Made by a program: the position numbers and the translations under genes | In this document: positions 28,288 through 37,194 of the stretch, one piece after another | How positions within the stretch are numbered: the stretch's first letter is position 1 | How the letters are laid out: each line of letters opens with the position of its first letter | The notes under the pieces: model-generated | The model's input: only the letters and a program-made list of their open reading frames with translations | The model's database searches: none | What the model was told of the DNA's origin: nothing | NCBI RefSeq assembly: GCF_003268675.1 | Contig: NZ_CP029378.1 | Coordinates: 1,984,001 to 2,048,000, forward strand | From: Streptomyces bacillaris | Lineage (GTDB): Bacteria; Actinomycetota; Actinomycetes; Streptomycetales; Streptomycetaceae | Direction of reading: 5' to 3' | Length of the DNA stretch: 64,000 bases

Positions 28288-28521
28288 GTGGTACAGGCGT
28301 ACATCCTCATCCAGACCGAGGTGGGCAAGGCGTCGATCGTCGCCGAGACCATCTCCAAGATTCCGGGAGTCATCCAGGCAGAGGACGTCACCGGTCCGTA
28401 CGACGTGATCGTGCGTGCCCAGTCCGACACGGTCGACGCGCTCGGCCGCATGGTGGTCGCCAAGGTGCAGCAGGTGGACGGCATCACGCGCACACTGACC
28501 TGTCCGGTCGTCCACCTCTGA
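28288..28521 (+). CDS. Stand-alone Lrp/AsnC ligand-binding (RAM) domain protein
   Basis: The 77-residue protein reads VVQAYILIQTEVGKASIVAE and GPYDVIVRAQSDTVDALGRMVVAKVQQVDGITRTLTC. This is the beta-alpha-beta-beta-alpha-beta RAM domain of Lrp/AsnC regulators, without the DNA-binding helix-turn-helix. The GTG start has a GGAGG site; upstream in-frame sequence is non-coding in character. Such proteins probably oligomerise and bind amino acids, perhaps modulating full-length Lrp proteins. It is followed by a strong terminator. Confidence 0.88.
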   Translation: MVQAYILIQTEVGKASIVAETISKIPGVIQAEDVTGPYDVIVRAQSDTVDALGRMVVAKVQQVDGITRTLTCPVVHL

Positions 28522-28680
28522 CCCCCGTCCGGTGCCGCGCGGGACGCGCGGTCCTCGCCCGTGGTTCTCCGCCCCGGCACCGTGATCCTCCGCGCGCTGA
28601 CGGGGCGATCGTACTGCCCCGCGGCTCTCCCCTGTCCACGTCCGCGGCTCCCCCTGCCCGCGGAGAGCCCCGCCCCACGC

Positions 28681-28718
28681 CGGAAGGCCGGGACGGCCAC
28701 CGCCGTCCCGGCCTTCCG
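28681..28718. terminator. Bidirectional terminator between Lrp-like gene and ddl
   Basis: A perfect 17-bp stem, cggaaggccgggacggc (28681-28697) with 28702-28718, and a CACC loop, lying 7 bp from the ddl stop codon. Confidence 0.85.
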
Positions 28719-28724
28719 GGTCTC

Positions 28725-29900
28725 TCAGCGCAGTCCGGTGGAGCGGGTCAACGCGGCCTGGATCAGCCGGTCGACCAGCTCCTGGTAGCTGACGCCGCTC
28801 TCCTGCCACATGCGCGGGTACATGGAGATCGGGGTGAACCCCGGCAGGGTGTTGATCTCGTTGATGACGAAGGTGCCGTCCTCGGTGAGGAAGAAGTCGG
28901 CGCGCACCAGCCCCTCGCAGGAGGTGGCGTCGAAGGCGGCGACGGCGAGCCGCTGCACCTCGGCGGTCTGCTCCTCGGTGAGCGGGGCGGGCACCAGACC
29001 CGTGGCCGAGTCGATGTACTTGGCCTCGAAGTCGTAGAAGTCGTGCGCGGTGACCGGGGGGATCTCGGCGGGCACGCTGGCGCGCGGTCCGTCCTCGAAC
29101 TCCAGCACCCCGCACTCGATCTCACGGCCGCGCAGCAGCGACTCCACCAGGAACTTGGGGTCGTGGCGGCGGGCCTCCTCGATCGCCGCGTCGAGCCCTT
29201 CGAGGCCGTCGACCTTGGTGATGCCCATGGAGGAGCCGCCCCGGGCGGGCTTGATGAACAGCGGCCAGCCGTGCTCCCCGGCGAAGTCCACGATCCGCTT
29301 GCGTACGGCGGAGGGGTCGCGGTCCCACTCGCGCGGGCGGACCACCTCGTACGGTCCGACCGGCAGCCCGAAGGAGAGGAAGACGCGCTTCATGTACTCC
29401 TTGTCCTGGCCGACGGCCGAGGCGAGGACGCCCGCGCCGACGTAGGGCACACCGGAGAGTTCCAGCAGCCCCTGGAGCGTGCCGTCCTCCCCGTACGGGC
29501 CGTGCAGCACGGGGAAGACGACGTCGACCTCACCGAGCGCCTTGGGCACCGAGCCGGGTTCGCTGTAGACGACCTCACGGCTGCCCGGGTCGACCGAGAG
29601 GACGACGCTGCCCTCGGTGGACTCCGCCAGCTGGGCCACGTCGGGGACCTTGCGGTCGGTGATGGCCATGCGTTCGGGCTCATCAGCGGTGAGCGCCCAG
29701 CGGCCGTCCGTCGTGATACCGATCGGCAGGACGTCGTACTTCGTCCGGTCGATGGCCTTCATGACGGCGCCGGCCGTGACGACCGAGATGCCGTGTTCGG
29801 AGCTGCGGCCGCCGAACACGACAGCCACACGCGGCTTGCGGCGCTGCTGCTCAGGGCTCTCGGGGCGCTCAGGGCTCTGGGGGAGGTTCTCGCTGCTCAT
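28725..29900 (-). CDS. ddlA: D-alanine--D-alanine ligase
   Basis: This cytoplasmic ligase makes the D-Ala-D-Ala peptidoglycan dipeptide. It has 391 residues. Motifs: FGGRSSEHGISVVTAGAV (N-terminal), HGPYGEDGTLQGLLE, KPARGGSSMGITKV (ATP grasp) and EINTLPGFTPISMYP (metal-binding Asn/Glu). The sequence looks like the ordinary Ddl group, not VanA/D-lactate type, although I did not test the specificity residues formally. It has an N-terminal low-complexity leader rich in Glu/Pro/Ser (residues 1-22). Confidence 0.95.
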   Translation of the reverse strand: MSSENLPQSPERPESPEQQRRKPRVAVVFGGRSSEHGISVVTAGAVMKAIDRTKYDVLPIGITTDGRWALTADEPERMAITDRKVPDVAQLAESTEGSVVLSVDPGSREVVYSEPGSVPKALGEVDVVFPVLHGPYGEDGTLQGLLELSGVPYVGAGVLASAVGQDKEYMKRVFLSFGLPVGPYEVVRPREWDRDPSAVRKRIVDFAGEHGWPLFIKPARGGSSMGITKVDGLEGLDAAIEEARRHDPKFLVESLLRGREIECGVLEFEDGPRASVPAEIPPVTAHDFYDFEAKYIDSATGLVPAPLTEEQTAEVQRLAVAAFDATSCEGLVRADFFLTEDGTFVINEINTLPGFTPISMYPRMWQESGVSYQELVDRLIQAALTRSTGLR

Positions 29901-29934
29901 ATCGCGATGAGCGTACCTGCTGGTAGAGGAGGAG

Positions 29935-30945
29935 TCAGCGTCGCTCGGCCTTGGCGCTCCGCGACATCAGCTCCTTCACCGCGACGACCGGGGACTTGCC
30001 CTCGTGAACGATCGAGACGACGGTCTCCGTGATGGGCATGTCGACCCCGTGCCGGCGGGCCAGGTCGAGGACAGATTCGCAGGACTTGACGCCCTCGGCG
30101 GTCTGCTTGGTGACGGCGATCGTCTCCTGGAGCGTCATGCCCCGGCCGAGGTTGGTGCCGAAGGTGTGGTTGCGGGAGAGCGGCGAGGAGCAGGTGGCCA
30201 CCAGGTCGCCCAGGCCCGCGAGTCCGGAGAAGGTCAGCGGGTCGGCGCCCATGGCCACGCCCAGCCGGGTGGTCTCGGCCAGGCCCCGGGTGATGAGGGA
30301 GCCCTTGGTGTTGTCCCCGAGCCCCATGCCGTCCGCGATGCCGACGGCGAGGCCGATGACGTTCTTCACGGCGCCGCCCAGCTCGCAGCCGACCACGTCG
30401 GTGTTGGTGTAGGGCCGGAAGTACGGGGTGTGGCAGGCGGCCTGGAGGCGCTGGGCGACGGACTCGTCGGCGCAGGCGACGACGGCGGCGGCGGGGCGGC
30501 GCTCGGCGATCTCCTTGGCGAGGTTGGGGCCCGAGACGACGGCGATGCGGTCGGCGGAGACCTTGGCGACGTCCGCGATCACCTCGCTCATCAGCTTGGC
30601 GGTGCCCAGCTCGACGCCCTTCATCAGGGAGACCAGGACGGTGCCGGACTCCAGGTGCGGGGCCCAGTCGGCGAGGTTGGCGCGCAGGGTCTGGGAGGGC
30701 ACGACGAGGAAGGCGAACTCGGCGCCGCGCAGCGCCTCGGCGGGGTCGGTGGTGGCCCGGATCGAGGCGGGCAGCTCGATGCCCGGCAGGTAGTCCGGGT
30801 TGGTGTGCGTGGTGTTGACGGCCTCGGCGACCTCGGCGCGGCGTCCCCAGAGGGTGACGTCGCAGCCCGCGTCGGCGAGGATCACGGCGAACGCCGTACC
30901 CCATGAGCCGGTTCCGAAGACGGCCGCTTTGACGGGGTGCGTCAC
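29935..30945 (-). CDS. gpsA: Glycerol-3-phosphate dehydrogenase [NAD(P)+]
   Basis: This enzyme makes sn-glycerol 3-phosphate for phospholipid synthesis. It has 336 residues, with the Rossmann motif VFGTGSWGTAFA near residue 9, the catalytic-Lys segment GGAVKNVIGLAVGIADGMGLGDN (about 190-212) and GLGDLVATCSSPLSRN. The GTG start overlaps the plsC stop as GTGA, so the two are translationally coupled. AAGGGA lies upstream. Its product is the substrate for the acyltransferase steps, which fits the pairing. Confidence 0.96.
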   Translation of the reverse strand: MTHPVKAAVFGTGSWGTAFAVILADAGCDVTLWGRRAEVAEAVNTTHTNPDYLPGIELPASIRATTDPAEALRGAEFAFLVVPSQTLRANLADWAPHLESGTVLVSLMKGVELGTAKLMSEVIADVAKVSADRIAVVSGPNLAKEIAERRPAAAVVACADESVAQRLQAACHTPYFRPYTNTDVVGCELGGAVKNVIGLAVGIADGMGLGDNTKGSLITRGLAETTRLGVAMGADPLTFSGLAGLGDLVATCSSPLSRNHTFGTNLGRGMTLQETIAVTKQTAEGVKSCESVLDLARRHGVDMPITETVVSIVHEGKSPVVAVKELMSRSAKAERR

Positions 30946-31694
30946 GTGGATCCCTTTCCCTGCGCCCTGCGCCGTTGTTCGGCCCGGGCCTTGCGGTGAT
31001 CGTAGAGCTCGGCGGGGGCCTTCTCCCCGCGGACGTCCTCCAGCTGGCGGGTGATCGCGGCCATGATGACCTCGGTCGCCTGGCGCAGCACCTCGGGCGT
31101 CGGCTCGACATCGTAGAAGCGGCTGAGGTCGACGGGCGGACCCGCCTGCACGGTCAGCGTCTTGCGGGGGAACAGCCGGAGCTTGTTCTCCTTGGCGTAC
31201 GGCGGCATCACCTGGTTGGCGCCCCACTGGGCGACGGGGATGACCGGGACCTTGGTCATCAGCGCGACGCGGGCGGCACCGGTCTTGCCGGCCATCGGCC
31301 ACATCCGCGGGTCGCGGGTGAGGGTGCCCTCCGGGTAGAAGGCCACGCACTCGCCGCGCTCGATGGCGTCGACGGCGGCCCGGAAGGCGTCCAGCGCGTT
31401 GGTCGTCTCGCGGTAGACGGGGATCTGGCCGGTGCCGCGCAGCATCATCCCGACGAAGGGGGTGCGGAAGAGGCCCGCCTTCGCCAGGAACCGGGGCACC
31501 CGTCCGGCGTTGTACTGGAAGTGGCCGTAGGAGAGCGGGTCCAGATAGGAGTTGTGGTTGACGGCGCTGATGAATCCGCCCTCGGCCGGAATGTGTTCCA
31601 TCCCCCGCCAGTCGCGCTTGAACAGAACCACCAGTGGCGGCTTGGCGATAACCGCCGCCAGGCGGTACCAGAAGCCGATTCTGCGGCGGGACAC
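30942..31694 (-). CDS. plsC: 1-acyl-sn-glycerol-3-phosphate acyltransferase (PlsC family)
   Basis: This membrane-associated acyltransferase of phosphatidic acid synthesis has about 250 residues. The catalytic HX4D motif is in NHNSYLDPLSYG (about residues 44-55), the substrate motif is FYPEGTLTRD, and an N-terminal amphipathic/hydrophobic segment RIGFWYRLAAVIAKPPLVVLF is present. GTG at 31694 is chosen because GAGGAAGG lies 8 nt upstream; an ATG at 31721 is less likely. Overlaps gpsA by 4 bp. Confidence 0.92.
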   Translation of the reverse strand: MSRRRIGFWYRLAAVIAKPPLVVLFKRDWRGMEHIPAEGGFISAVNHNSYLDPLSYGHFQYNAGRVPRFLAKAGLFRTPFVGMMLRGTGQIPVYRETTNALDAFRAAVDAIERGECVAFYPEGTLTRDPRMWPMAGKTGAARVALMTKVPVIPVAQWGANQVMPPYAKENKLRLFPRKTLTVQAGPPVDLSRFYDVEPTPEVLRQATEVIMAAITRQLEDVRGEKAPAELYDHRKARAEQRRRAQGKGST

Positions 31695-31855
31695 TCGGAC
31701 ACCTTCCTCTAAGGACCTCATGGGAACGGCGACCTGTTGCCGGCTACCGACGGTCAAGTCTCGCCCCAGGCCCCTCCTCTGTCGAGAACACCGTACGCCT
31801 CACCTTCGGGAGGGGTCCTCCGGGTTGTCGTACCGGCAGGCGAGAATAGGTCGTC

Positions 31856-32548
31856 ATGCGTACGGAGGGGGAGATCGCCACGAACACCGATCCGGCCGGC
31901 CCGTGGTCCCTGGTCGTTCCGCTGAAGCCGCTCGCGCGGGCCAAGAGCCGCCTGGGGCGGGCGGCGGGCGAGTCCGTCCGGCCCCGGCTGGCCCTGGCCT
32001 TCGCGCAGGACACGGTGGCCGCGGCGCTCTCCTGCGCCCGGGTGCGGGATGTGGTGGTCGTCACGGACGACGCGGCGGCCGGGGCGGCTCTTTCGGCGCT
32101 GGGTGCGCGGATCGTGCCGGACTCCCCGGCGGCCGGGCTCAACGCGGCGCTGGCGCACGGGGCGCGCTCGGTGCGGGCGCTCGCCCCCGTCCTCCCGGTC
32201 GCCGCGCTCAACGCGGATCTGCCGGCGCTGCGCCCCGCCGAATTGGCGCGGGTGCTCGATTTTGCCTCCGCTTTTCCTCGCGCATTTCTCCGGGATGCGG
32301 CGGGAATCGGAACGACATTTCTGTCCTGTGCCGGGGGCGTGGAATTGCGTCCGGCTTTCGGCGGCCCCTCCGCCGCCCGGCATCTGGCTTCGGGCGCGGT
32401 GGAAATTACGCTGCCCGGTGTCGACTCGGTGCGCCGGGACGTGGATACGGGCGAGGATCTGCGGGTGGCCCTGGCCCTCGGCGTGGGGGCGTACACGGAG
32501 CGGCTCGGTCTCGCGCTGCCGCTCTTCGCCGGACCGGTGGAGCGCTAG
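31856..32548 (+). CDS. cofC: 2-phospho-L-lactate / phosphoenolpyruvate guanylyltransferase (CofC/FbiD)
   Basis: This GTP-dependent nucleotidyltransferase begins coenzyme F420 side-chain synthesis; actinobacterial members mainly use phosphoenolpyruvate. It has 230 residues, with VVPLKPLARAKSRLG near residue 20, VVTDDAAAGAALSALGARIVPD, GLNAALAHGARSV and LNADLPALRPAEL. The stretch at about 32235-32380 uses many A/T-ending codons (several ttt, plus aca, tgt, gaa and gga), unlike its neighbours. Divergent from plsC-gpsA. Confidence 0.9.
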   Translation: MRTEGEIATNTDPAGPWSLVVPLKPLARAKSRLGRAAGESVRPRLALAFAQDTVAAALSCARVRDVVVVTDDAAAGAALSALGARIVPDSPAAGLNAALAHGARSVRALAPVLPVAALNADLPALRPAELARVLDFASAFPRAFLRDAAGIGTTFLSCAGGVELRPAFGGPSAARHLASGAVEITLPGVDSVRRDVDTGEDLRVALALGVGAYTERLGLALPLFAGPVER

Positions 32549-32558
32549 GCTGCGGCCC

Positions 32559-32762
32559 ATGCAGGCGACCTCGTACACGTACGATCCCGAGACCCGCACC
32601 GGCAGTGTGCTGCTGGACGACGGCACCCCGGTGGAGTTCGACGCCGCGGCCTTCGACGCGGGCGGTCTGCTGCTGCTCCGGCCGGGGCAGCGGGTGCGGA
32701 TCGAGGGCGAGGGCCGGGGTGCGGACCTGCGGATCACGCTGGTGACGCTGCAGACGTTCTGA
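32559..32762 (+). CDS. Small OB-fold/cold-shock-like conserved protein
   Basis: The 67-residue protein reads MQATSYTYDPETRTGSVLLD, then a VEFDAAAFDAGGLLLLRPGQ segment and VRIEGEGRGADLRITLVTLQ. The beta-rich pattern with GSVLLDDGTPVEF resembles a cold-shock-domain half without the RNP aromatic motifs. It starts 10 bp after the cofC stop, so it is probably co-transcribed, and ends at a strong terminator. Function unknown. The nucleic-acid-binding idea is inference only. Confidence 0.75.
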   Translation: MQATSYTYDPETRTGSVLLDDGTPVEFDAAAFDAGGLLLLRPGQRVRIEGEGRGADLRITLVTLQTF

Positions 32763-32886
32763 CGCACGTCCGTCCGGTCGTTCTTCTCCGTCCTCCACCC
32801 TCCACGCACGCCCGGGTTCGTCCTTTACGCACGCCCGGTCGTTCTCGCGCATCTCCGGTGGGCCGAACGGGCCCCGGACAGCCCGC

Positions 32887-32918
32887 GGGCCGGGCTCCCC
32901 CGGAGGGGAGCCCGGCCC
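32887..32918. terminator. Bidirectional terminator between the small OB-like gene and hupS
   Basis: A perfect 14-bp stem (gggccgggctcccc / ggggagcccggccc) with a CGGA loop between convergent genes. Confidence 0.85.
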
Positions 32919-32952
32919 GGCGCGTTTCCTCGAAGCGAGCGGTCGCCCGGTC

Positions 32953-33603
32953 TCACTTCTTGCGTGCGGTGGCCTTCTTGGCCGTGGTGGTGCGCGCGGT
33001 GGTCTTCTTCGCGGGCGCCTTCTTCGCCGTGGCCTTCTTGGCGGGCGCGGTCTTCTTGGCCGTGGCGGTGGCCTTCTTCGCCGTGGCCGCCTTCTTCGCG
33101 GCCGGCGTGGCCTTCTTGGCGGTGGCGGTCGCCTTCTTGGCGGTCGTCTTCTTGGCCGCGGTCTTCGCCGGAGCCGTCTTCTTGGCGGTGGTCTTCTTCG
33201 CCGTGGCCTTCTTGGCGGCCGACTTCTTGGCGGCGGCGGCCTTGACCGTCGTACGGGCGGCGGAAGATCCGCCCGACAGGCTGCCCTTGGGCGCCTTCTT
33301 CACGGCCACGTCGTTCTTGGGGAGCTTCTTGGAGCCGCTCACCAGGTCCTTGAACCCCTGACCCGCGCGGAAGCGGGGCACCGAGGTCTTCTTGACCCGG
33401 ACGCGCTCACCCGTCTGCGGGTTGCGAGCGTACCGGGCGGGGCGGTCGACCTTCTCGAACGAGCCGAAGCCGGTGACCGAGACACGGTCCCCGGCGACAA
33501 CGGCACGGACGATCGCGTCGAGTACCGCGTCGACAGCGTCTGCGGCCTGCTGGCGGCCGCCGACCTTGTCGGCAATCGCTTCTACGAGCTGCGCCTTGTT
33601 CAC
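32953..33603 (-). CDS. hupS: HU-family nucleoid protein HupS with histone H1-like tail
   Basis: This nucleoid-associated protein has 216 residues. Residues 1-95 are a normal HU domain with the DNA-binding arm motif RYARNPQTGERVRVKKTSVPRFRAGQGFKDLV. Residues about 110-216 are a repetitive Lys/Ala/Thr/Pro tail (KKATAKK-type repeats) like histone H1. In Streptomyces this two-domain HU is linked to spore nucleoid compaction. GTG at 33603 has AGGGGAAG upstream. An AT-rich promoter region precedes it. Confidence 0.95.
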   Translation of the reverse strand: MNKAQLVEAIADKVGGRQQAADAVDAVLDAIVRAVVAGDRVSVTGFGSFEKVDRPARYARNPQTGERVRVKKTSVPRFRAGQGFKDLVSGSKKLPKNDVAVKKAPKGSLSGGSSAARTTVKAAAAKKSAAKKATAKKTTAKKTAPAKTAAKKTTAKKATATAKKATPAAKKAATAKKATATAKKTAPAKKATAKKAPAKKTTARTTTAKKATARKK

Positions 33604-33654
33604 GTCTTCCCCTTCGGAGACATTGCCGGAACGAAAGTGTTCAGGCTTTTTCGC

Positions 33655-33683
33655 ACGTTAGGCAGATATATACCGCAAATCAA
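33655..33683 (-). promoter_or_regulatory. hupS promoter
   Basis: On the minus strand TTGATT (33683-33678), a 17-bp spacer and TAACGT (33660-33655) form a good vegetative-type promoter in a locally AT-rich patch. The predicted start is around 33648, giving a leader of about 45 nt. Confidence 0.6.
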
Positions 33684-33745
33684 ACACGAAACGGGCTAAT
33701 CACCCTAGTGCCGCAACGAAGTCGACCGATGCGCAGTTCCACGTG

Positions 33746-33973
33746 TCAGTCACCTTCGGGGAATCGGCCCTCATCGAGGTCCTTCATCAACCGGTCCAGA
33801 CGCCTTGCCGCGTCCGGGAGATCGTGCTTCGCCGCGGCCGTGACGACCAGCAGCTTCCGGGAGAGCGCCATCCGTACGCTCTCCGGGACTTGCAGTGCAC
33901 GCACCTTCGCGTGCGCTTCCTTCAGTCGGTCCGCGACGTGGCCGTAGAGCTCGAGTTGGCTGTCGCGTTCCAT
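33746..33973 (-). CDS. Small conserved helical protein
   Basis: The 75-residue protein begins MERDSQLELYGHVADRLKEA, continues HAKVRALQVPESVRMALSRK and ends near MKDLDEGRFPEGD. It is all-helical in character and charged, with good codon usage. It lies between hupS and leuD in many streptomycetes as I recall, without an assigned function. The ATG at 33973 has only a weak ribosome binding site; a longer reading frame to 34024 is unlikely to be real. Confidence 0.7.
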   Translation of the reverse strand: MERDSQLELYGHVADRLKEAHAKVRALQVPESVRMALSRKLLVVTAAAKHDLPDAARRLDRLMKDLDEGRFPEGD

Positions 33974-34026
33974 GCACCGATTGTGCCATCTGGGGCGAGT
34001 TGTCGCCCGAGGGGGGCTCAACAAGC

Positions 34027-34062
34027 GACTGCGCCCCCTGCCGGGAGGCAGGGGGCGCAGTC
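34027..34062 (-). terminator. Terminator downstream of leuCD
   Basis: A perfect 16-bp stem (gactgcgccccctgcc / ggcagggggcgcagtc) with a GGGA loop, 16 bp after the leuD stop. Confidence 0.85.
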
Positions 34063-34077
34063 ATGGAAAACCGCTGC

Positions 34078-34671
34078 TCAGGCGTCAATTGTACGCGGCT
34101 TGTGGGCCGGCCTGGCGGCCTCGTAAGCGGCGATGTCCGCTTCGTTCTGAAGGGTGAGGCTGATGTCGTCGAGGCCGTTCAGCAGCCGCCAGCGGGCGTT
34201 CTCGTCCAGCTCGAAGTCGGCCGTGACGCCCCCGGCGCGGACCTGGCGGGCCTCCAGGTCGACGGTGATCTCGGCGCTCGGGTCGGCCTCGCTCAGCTCC
34301 CACAGGGCGTCGACGACCTTCTGGTCCAGCACGACGGTCAGCAGGCCGTTCTTCAGCGAGTTGCCCCGGAAGATGTCGGCGAAGCGGGAGGAGATGACGG
34401 CCTTGAAGCCGTAGTTCTGCAGGGCCCAGACGGCGTGTTCGCGGGAGGAGCCCGTACCGAAGTCGGGACCGGCCACCAGGACCGTGGCGCCCTGCCGCTC
34501 GGGGCGGTTGAGGACGAAGTCGGCGTCCTTGCGCCAGGCTTCGAAGAGGCCGTCCTCGAACCCGTCGCGGGTGACCTTCTTGAGCCAGTGGGCGGGGATG
34601 ATCTGGTCGGTGTCGACGTTGCTGCGGCGCAGCGGGACGGCCCGGCCGGTGTGGGTGGTGAAGGCTTCCAT
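34078..34671 (-). CDS. leuD: 3-isopropylmalate dehydratase, small subunit
   Basis: This subunit of isopropylmalate isomerase (leucine biosynthesis) has 197 residues: [20 protein letters not shown] with the DTDQIIPA motif, the active-site [17 protein letters not shown], and [14 protein letters not shown]. It starts 2 bp after the leuC stop and is transcribed with it. Confidence 0.97.
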   Translation of the reverse strand: MEAFTTHTGRAVPLRRSNVDTDQIIPAHWLKKVTRDGFEDGLFEAWRKDADFVLNRPERQGATVLVAGPDFGTGSSREHAVWALQNYGFKAVISSRFADIFRGNSLKNGLLTVVLDQKVVDALWELSEADPSAEITVDLEARQVRAGGVTADFELDENARWRLLNGLDDISLTLQNEADIAAYEAARPAHKPRTIDA

Positions 34672-34673
34672 GG

Positions 34674-36101
34674 CTATGCGACTCCGGCGGGGGTACGGGT
34701 GTCGGACAGGTCGGCGGGCGAGGCCAGACGGCCCAGCACGGCGGTGGCGGCGGCGACCTGGGGCGAGACCAGGTGGGTGCGGCCGCCCTTGCCCTGCCGG
34801 CCCTCGAAGTTGCGGTTCGAGGTGGAGGCGGAGCGCTCGCCGGGGGCCAGCTGGTCGGGGTTCATACCGAGGCACATCGAGCAACCCGCGTGCCGCCATT
34901 CGGCTCCGGCGGCGGTGAAGACCTTGTCCAGCCCCTCGGAGACGGCCTGGAGCGCGACCCGGACCGAGCCGGGGACGACCAGCATCCGTACGCCGTCGGC
35001 GACTTTGCGGCCGTCCAGGATCGAGGCGGCGTTGCGCAGGTCCTCGATGCGGCCGTTGGTGCACGAACCTACGAAGACGGTGTCGACGTTGATGTCGCGC
35101 AGCGGCTGGCCGGCGGTCAACCCCATGTACTCCAGGGCCTTTTCGGCGGCGTTGCGCTCCGATGCGTCCTCGTACGAAGCCGGGTCGGGGACGTTGGCCG
35201 AGAGCGGGGCGCCCTGGCCCGGGTTGGTGCCCCAGGTGACGAACGGGGCCAGCGCAGCGGCGTCGATGACGACCTCGGCGTCGAACACCGCGTCGTCGTC
35301 CGTGCGCAGGGTCTTCCAGTACGCCACGGCGGCGTCCCAGTCCGCGCCCTTGGGTGCGGCGTCGCGGCCCTCCAGATAGGCGAAGGTGGTCTCGTCCGGG
35401 GCGATCATGCCCGCGCGGGCACCGGCCTCGATCGACATGTTGCAGATGGTCATCCGGGCCTCCATCGAGAGCTTCTCGATGGCGGAGCCGCGGTATTCGA
35501 GGATGTAGCCCTGGCCTCCGCCGGTGCCGATCCGGGCGATGATCGCGAGGATCAGGTCCTTGGCGGTGACGTCCTCGGGCAGTTCGCCCTCGACGGTGAT
35601 GGCCATGGTCTTGGGGCGGGCCAGCGGCAGCGTCTGGGTGGCCAGGACGTGCTCCACCTGGCTGGTGCCGATGCCGAACGCCAGCGCGCCGAACGCGCCG
35701 TGCGTGGAGGTGTGGGAGTCGCCGCAGACCACGGTGGTGCCGGGCTGGGTCAGGCCCAGCTGCGGGCCGACCACGTGCACGACGCCCTGCTCGACGTCGC
35801 CCAGCGGGTGCAGCCGTACGCCGAAATCCGCGCAGTTCTTGCGCAGGGTCTCCAGCTGGGCGCGGGAGACCGGGTCCGCGATCGGCTTGTCGATGTCGAG
35901 GGTCGGGGTGTTGTGGTCCTCGGTGGCGATGGTGAGGTCGAGGCGCCGCACCGGGCGTCCGGCCTGGCGCAGACCGTCGAAGGCCTGCGGGCTGGTCACC
36001 TCGTGCAGCAGGTGCAGATCGATGAAGAGGAGGTCGGGCTCGCCCTCCGCGCGCCGGACGACATGGTCGTCCCAGACCTTCTCCGCGAGTGTCCTACCCA
36101 T
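34674..36101 (-). CDS. leuC: 3-isopropylmalate dehydratase, large subunit
   Basis: This aconitase-family 4Fe-4S enzyme has 475 residues. The cluster cysteines are in [30 protein letters not shown] and [11 protein letters not shown]. The N-terminus [15 protein letters not shown] is standard. It is divergent from ndgR, an IclR-family regulator known to bind the leuCD promoter in Streptomyces. A near-palindrome at 36244-36260 may be the shared operator. Confidence 0.97.
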   Translation of the reverse strand: MGRTLAEKVWDDHVVRRAEGEPDLLFIDLHLLHEVTSPQAFDGLRQAGRPVRRLDLTIATEDHNTPTLDIDKPIADPVSRAQLETLRKNCADFGVRLHPLGDVEQGVVHVVGPQLGLTQPGTTVVCGDSHTSTHGAFGALAFGIGTSQVEHVLATQTLPLARPKTMAITVEGELPEDVTAKDLILAIIARIGTGGGQGYILEYRGSAIEKLSMEARMTICNMSIEAGARAGMIAPDETTFAYLEGRDAAPKGADWDAAVAYWKTLRTDDDAVFDAEVVIDAAALAPFVTWGTNPGQGAPLSANVPDPASYEDASERNAAEKALEYMGLTAGQPLRDINVDTVFVGSCTNGRIEDLRNAASILDGRKVADGVRMLVVPGSVRVALQAVSEGLDKVFTAAGAEWRHAGCSMCLGMNPDQLAPGERSASTSNRNFEGRQGKGGRTHLVSPQVAAATAVLGRLASPADLSDTRTPAGVA

Positions 36102-36243
36102 CGCTTTCCCTCCGGCCGGCGTCTTCGCCGGCCCAACTAGAGATTCGGTACGCCGCCGTCCGGATCCCCTGCGGGGCGGTGGCCACGGGCCGTTGTGGGG
36201 CCGCCCGTACAGGTTCGCAACTTCCGGAGAAAATTGAACTTGC

Positions 36244-36260
36244 GTTTCACAGAGTGAGAC
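36244..36260. promoter_or_regulatory. Candidate NdgR operator between leuC and ndgR
   Basis: GTTTCAC-AGA-GTGAGAC is an inverted repeat with one mismatch per arm pair. It lies 14 bp upstream of the ndgR ATG and about 143 bp upstream of leuC. An IclR-type dimer could bind it and control both genes. Binding is inferred from position and symmetry only. Confidence 0.45.
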
Positions 36261-36274
36261 GGGAGTATCGTCGT

Positions 36275-36991
36275 ATGGACAACTCTAGCGGCGTCGGCGT
36301 TCTCGACAAGGCAGCTCTGGTACTGAGCGCCCTGGAGTCCGGTCCGGCCACCCTCGCCGGGCTGGTCGCGGCGACCGGGCTCGCACGGCCCACGGCCCAC
36401 CGTCTGGCCGTGGCACTGGAACACCACCGGATGGTGGCGAGGGACATGCAGGGCCGGTTCATCCTCGGCCCCCGGCTGTCGGAACTGGCAGCCGCGGCGG
36501 GCGAGGACCGCCTGCTGGCCACGGCCGGACCGGTACTCACCCACCTGCGCGACATCACCGGCGAGAGCGCCCAGCTCTACCGCCGGCAGGGCGACATGCG
36601 CATCTGCGTGGCGGCGGCGGAGCGGCTGTCCGGACTCCGGGACACGGTGCCGGTCGGCTCCACGCTCACCATGAAGGCGGGCTCCTCGGCCCAGATCCTG
36701 ATGGCCTGGGAGGAGCCGGAGCGGCTGCACCGGGGCCTCCAGGGCGCCCGGTTCACCGCGACGGCGCTCTCCGGCGTACGGCGGCGGGGCTGGGCCCAGT
36801 CGATCGGTGAGCGGGAGCCGGGCGTCGCCTCGGTCTCGGCCCCGGTGCGCGGCCCGTCGAACCGGGTGGTCGCCGCCGTCTCGGTCTCCGGGCCGATCGA
36901 GCGGCTGACCCGTCACCCGGGCCGGATGCACGCCCAGGCGGTCATCGACTCGGCGGCCCGCCTGAGCGAGGCCCTGCGCCGCTCGGGCTGA
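36275..36991 (+). CDS. ndgR: IclR-family regulator NdgR
   Basis: The 238-residue regulator of amino-acid metabolism has an N-terminal winged helix ([46 protein letters not shown], residues 8-52) and a C-terminal IclR effector domain ([46 protein letters not shown]). NdgR in S. coelicolor controls leucine and methionine biosynthesis genes and nitrogen-dependent growth. The ATG at 36275 has GGGAG upstream. Terminator at 37035. Confidence 0.95.
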   Translation: MDNSSGVGVLDKAALVLSALESGPATLAGLVAATGLARPTAHRLAVALEHHRMVARDMQGRFILGPRLSELAAAAGEDRLLATAGPVLTHLRDITGESAQLYRRQGDMRICVAAAERLSGLRDTVPVGSTLTMKAGSSAQILMAWEEPERLHRGLQGARFTATALSGVRRRGWAQSIGEREPGVASVSAPVRGPSNRVVAAVSVSGPIERLTRHPGRMHAQAVIDSAARLSEALRRSG

Positions 36992-37034
36992 CGCCGCCCC
37001 CGCACCCCCGTCCGCTCCTAGCTCCTCGTCGGAA

Positions 37035-37065
37035 GGCCGCCCCAGCGCCGTGGCGGCCCTTTTTC
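37035..37065 (+). terminator. Terminator after ndgR
   Basis: A 7-bp GC stem (ggccgcc/ggcggcc) with a 10-nt loop followed by CTTTTTCC, 44 bp after the ndgR stop. Confidence 0.75.
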
Positions 37066-37149
37066 CTCCCCGGCCGACAGCTCTCCCGCGGCCAACGGCC
37101 GTACAGCGGAGGCGAATCGCCCCGGCGCACCCCGGCCCGGACAAGCAAG

Positions 37150-37177
37150 AAGACCCTCCACCGAGGTGAAGGGTCTT
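37150..37177 (-). terminator. Terminator of the tRNA operon
   Basis: A 12-bp stem (aagaccctccac / gtgaagggtctt, one wobble) with a 4-nt loop and a TTCTTGCTTG tail on the minus strand, directly downstream of the last tRNA. Confidence 0.8.
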
Positions 37178-37194
37178 CCCGTACCGCTCTGTTG

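Noticed and set aside
33000..33245. Repetitive sequence in hupS
   Set aside because: This is the coding repeat of the Lys/Ala-rich H1-like tail, expected for HupS.
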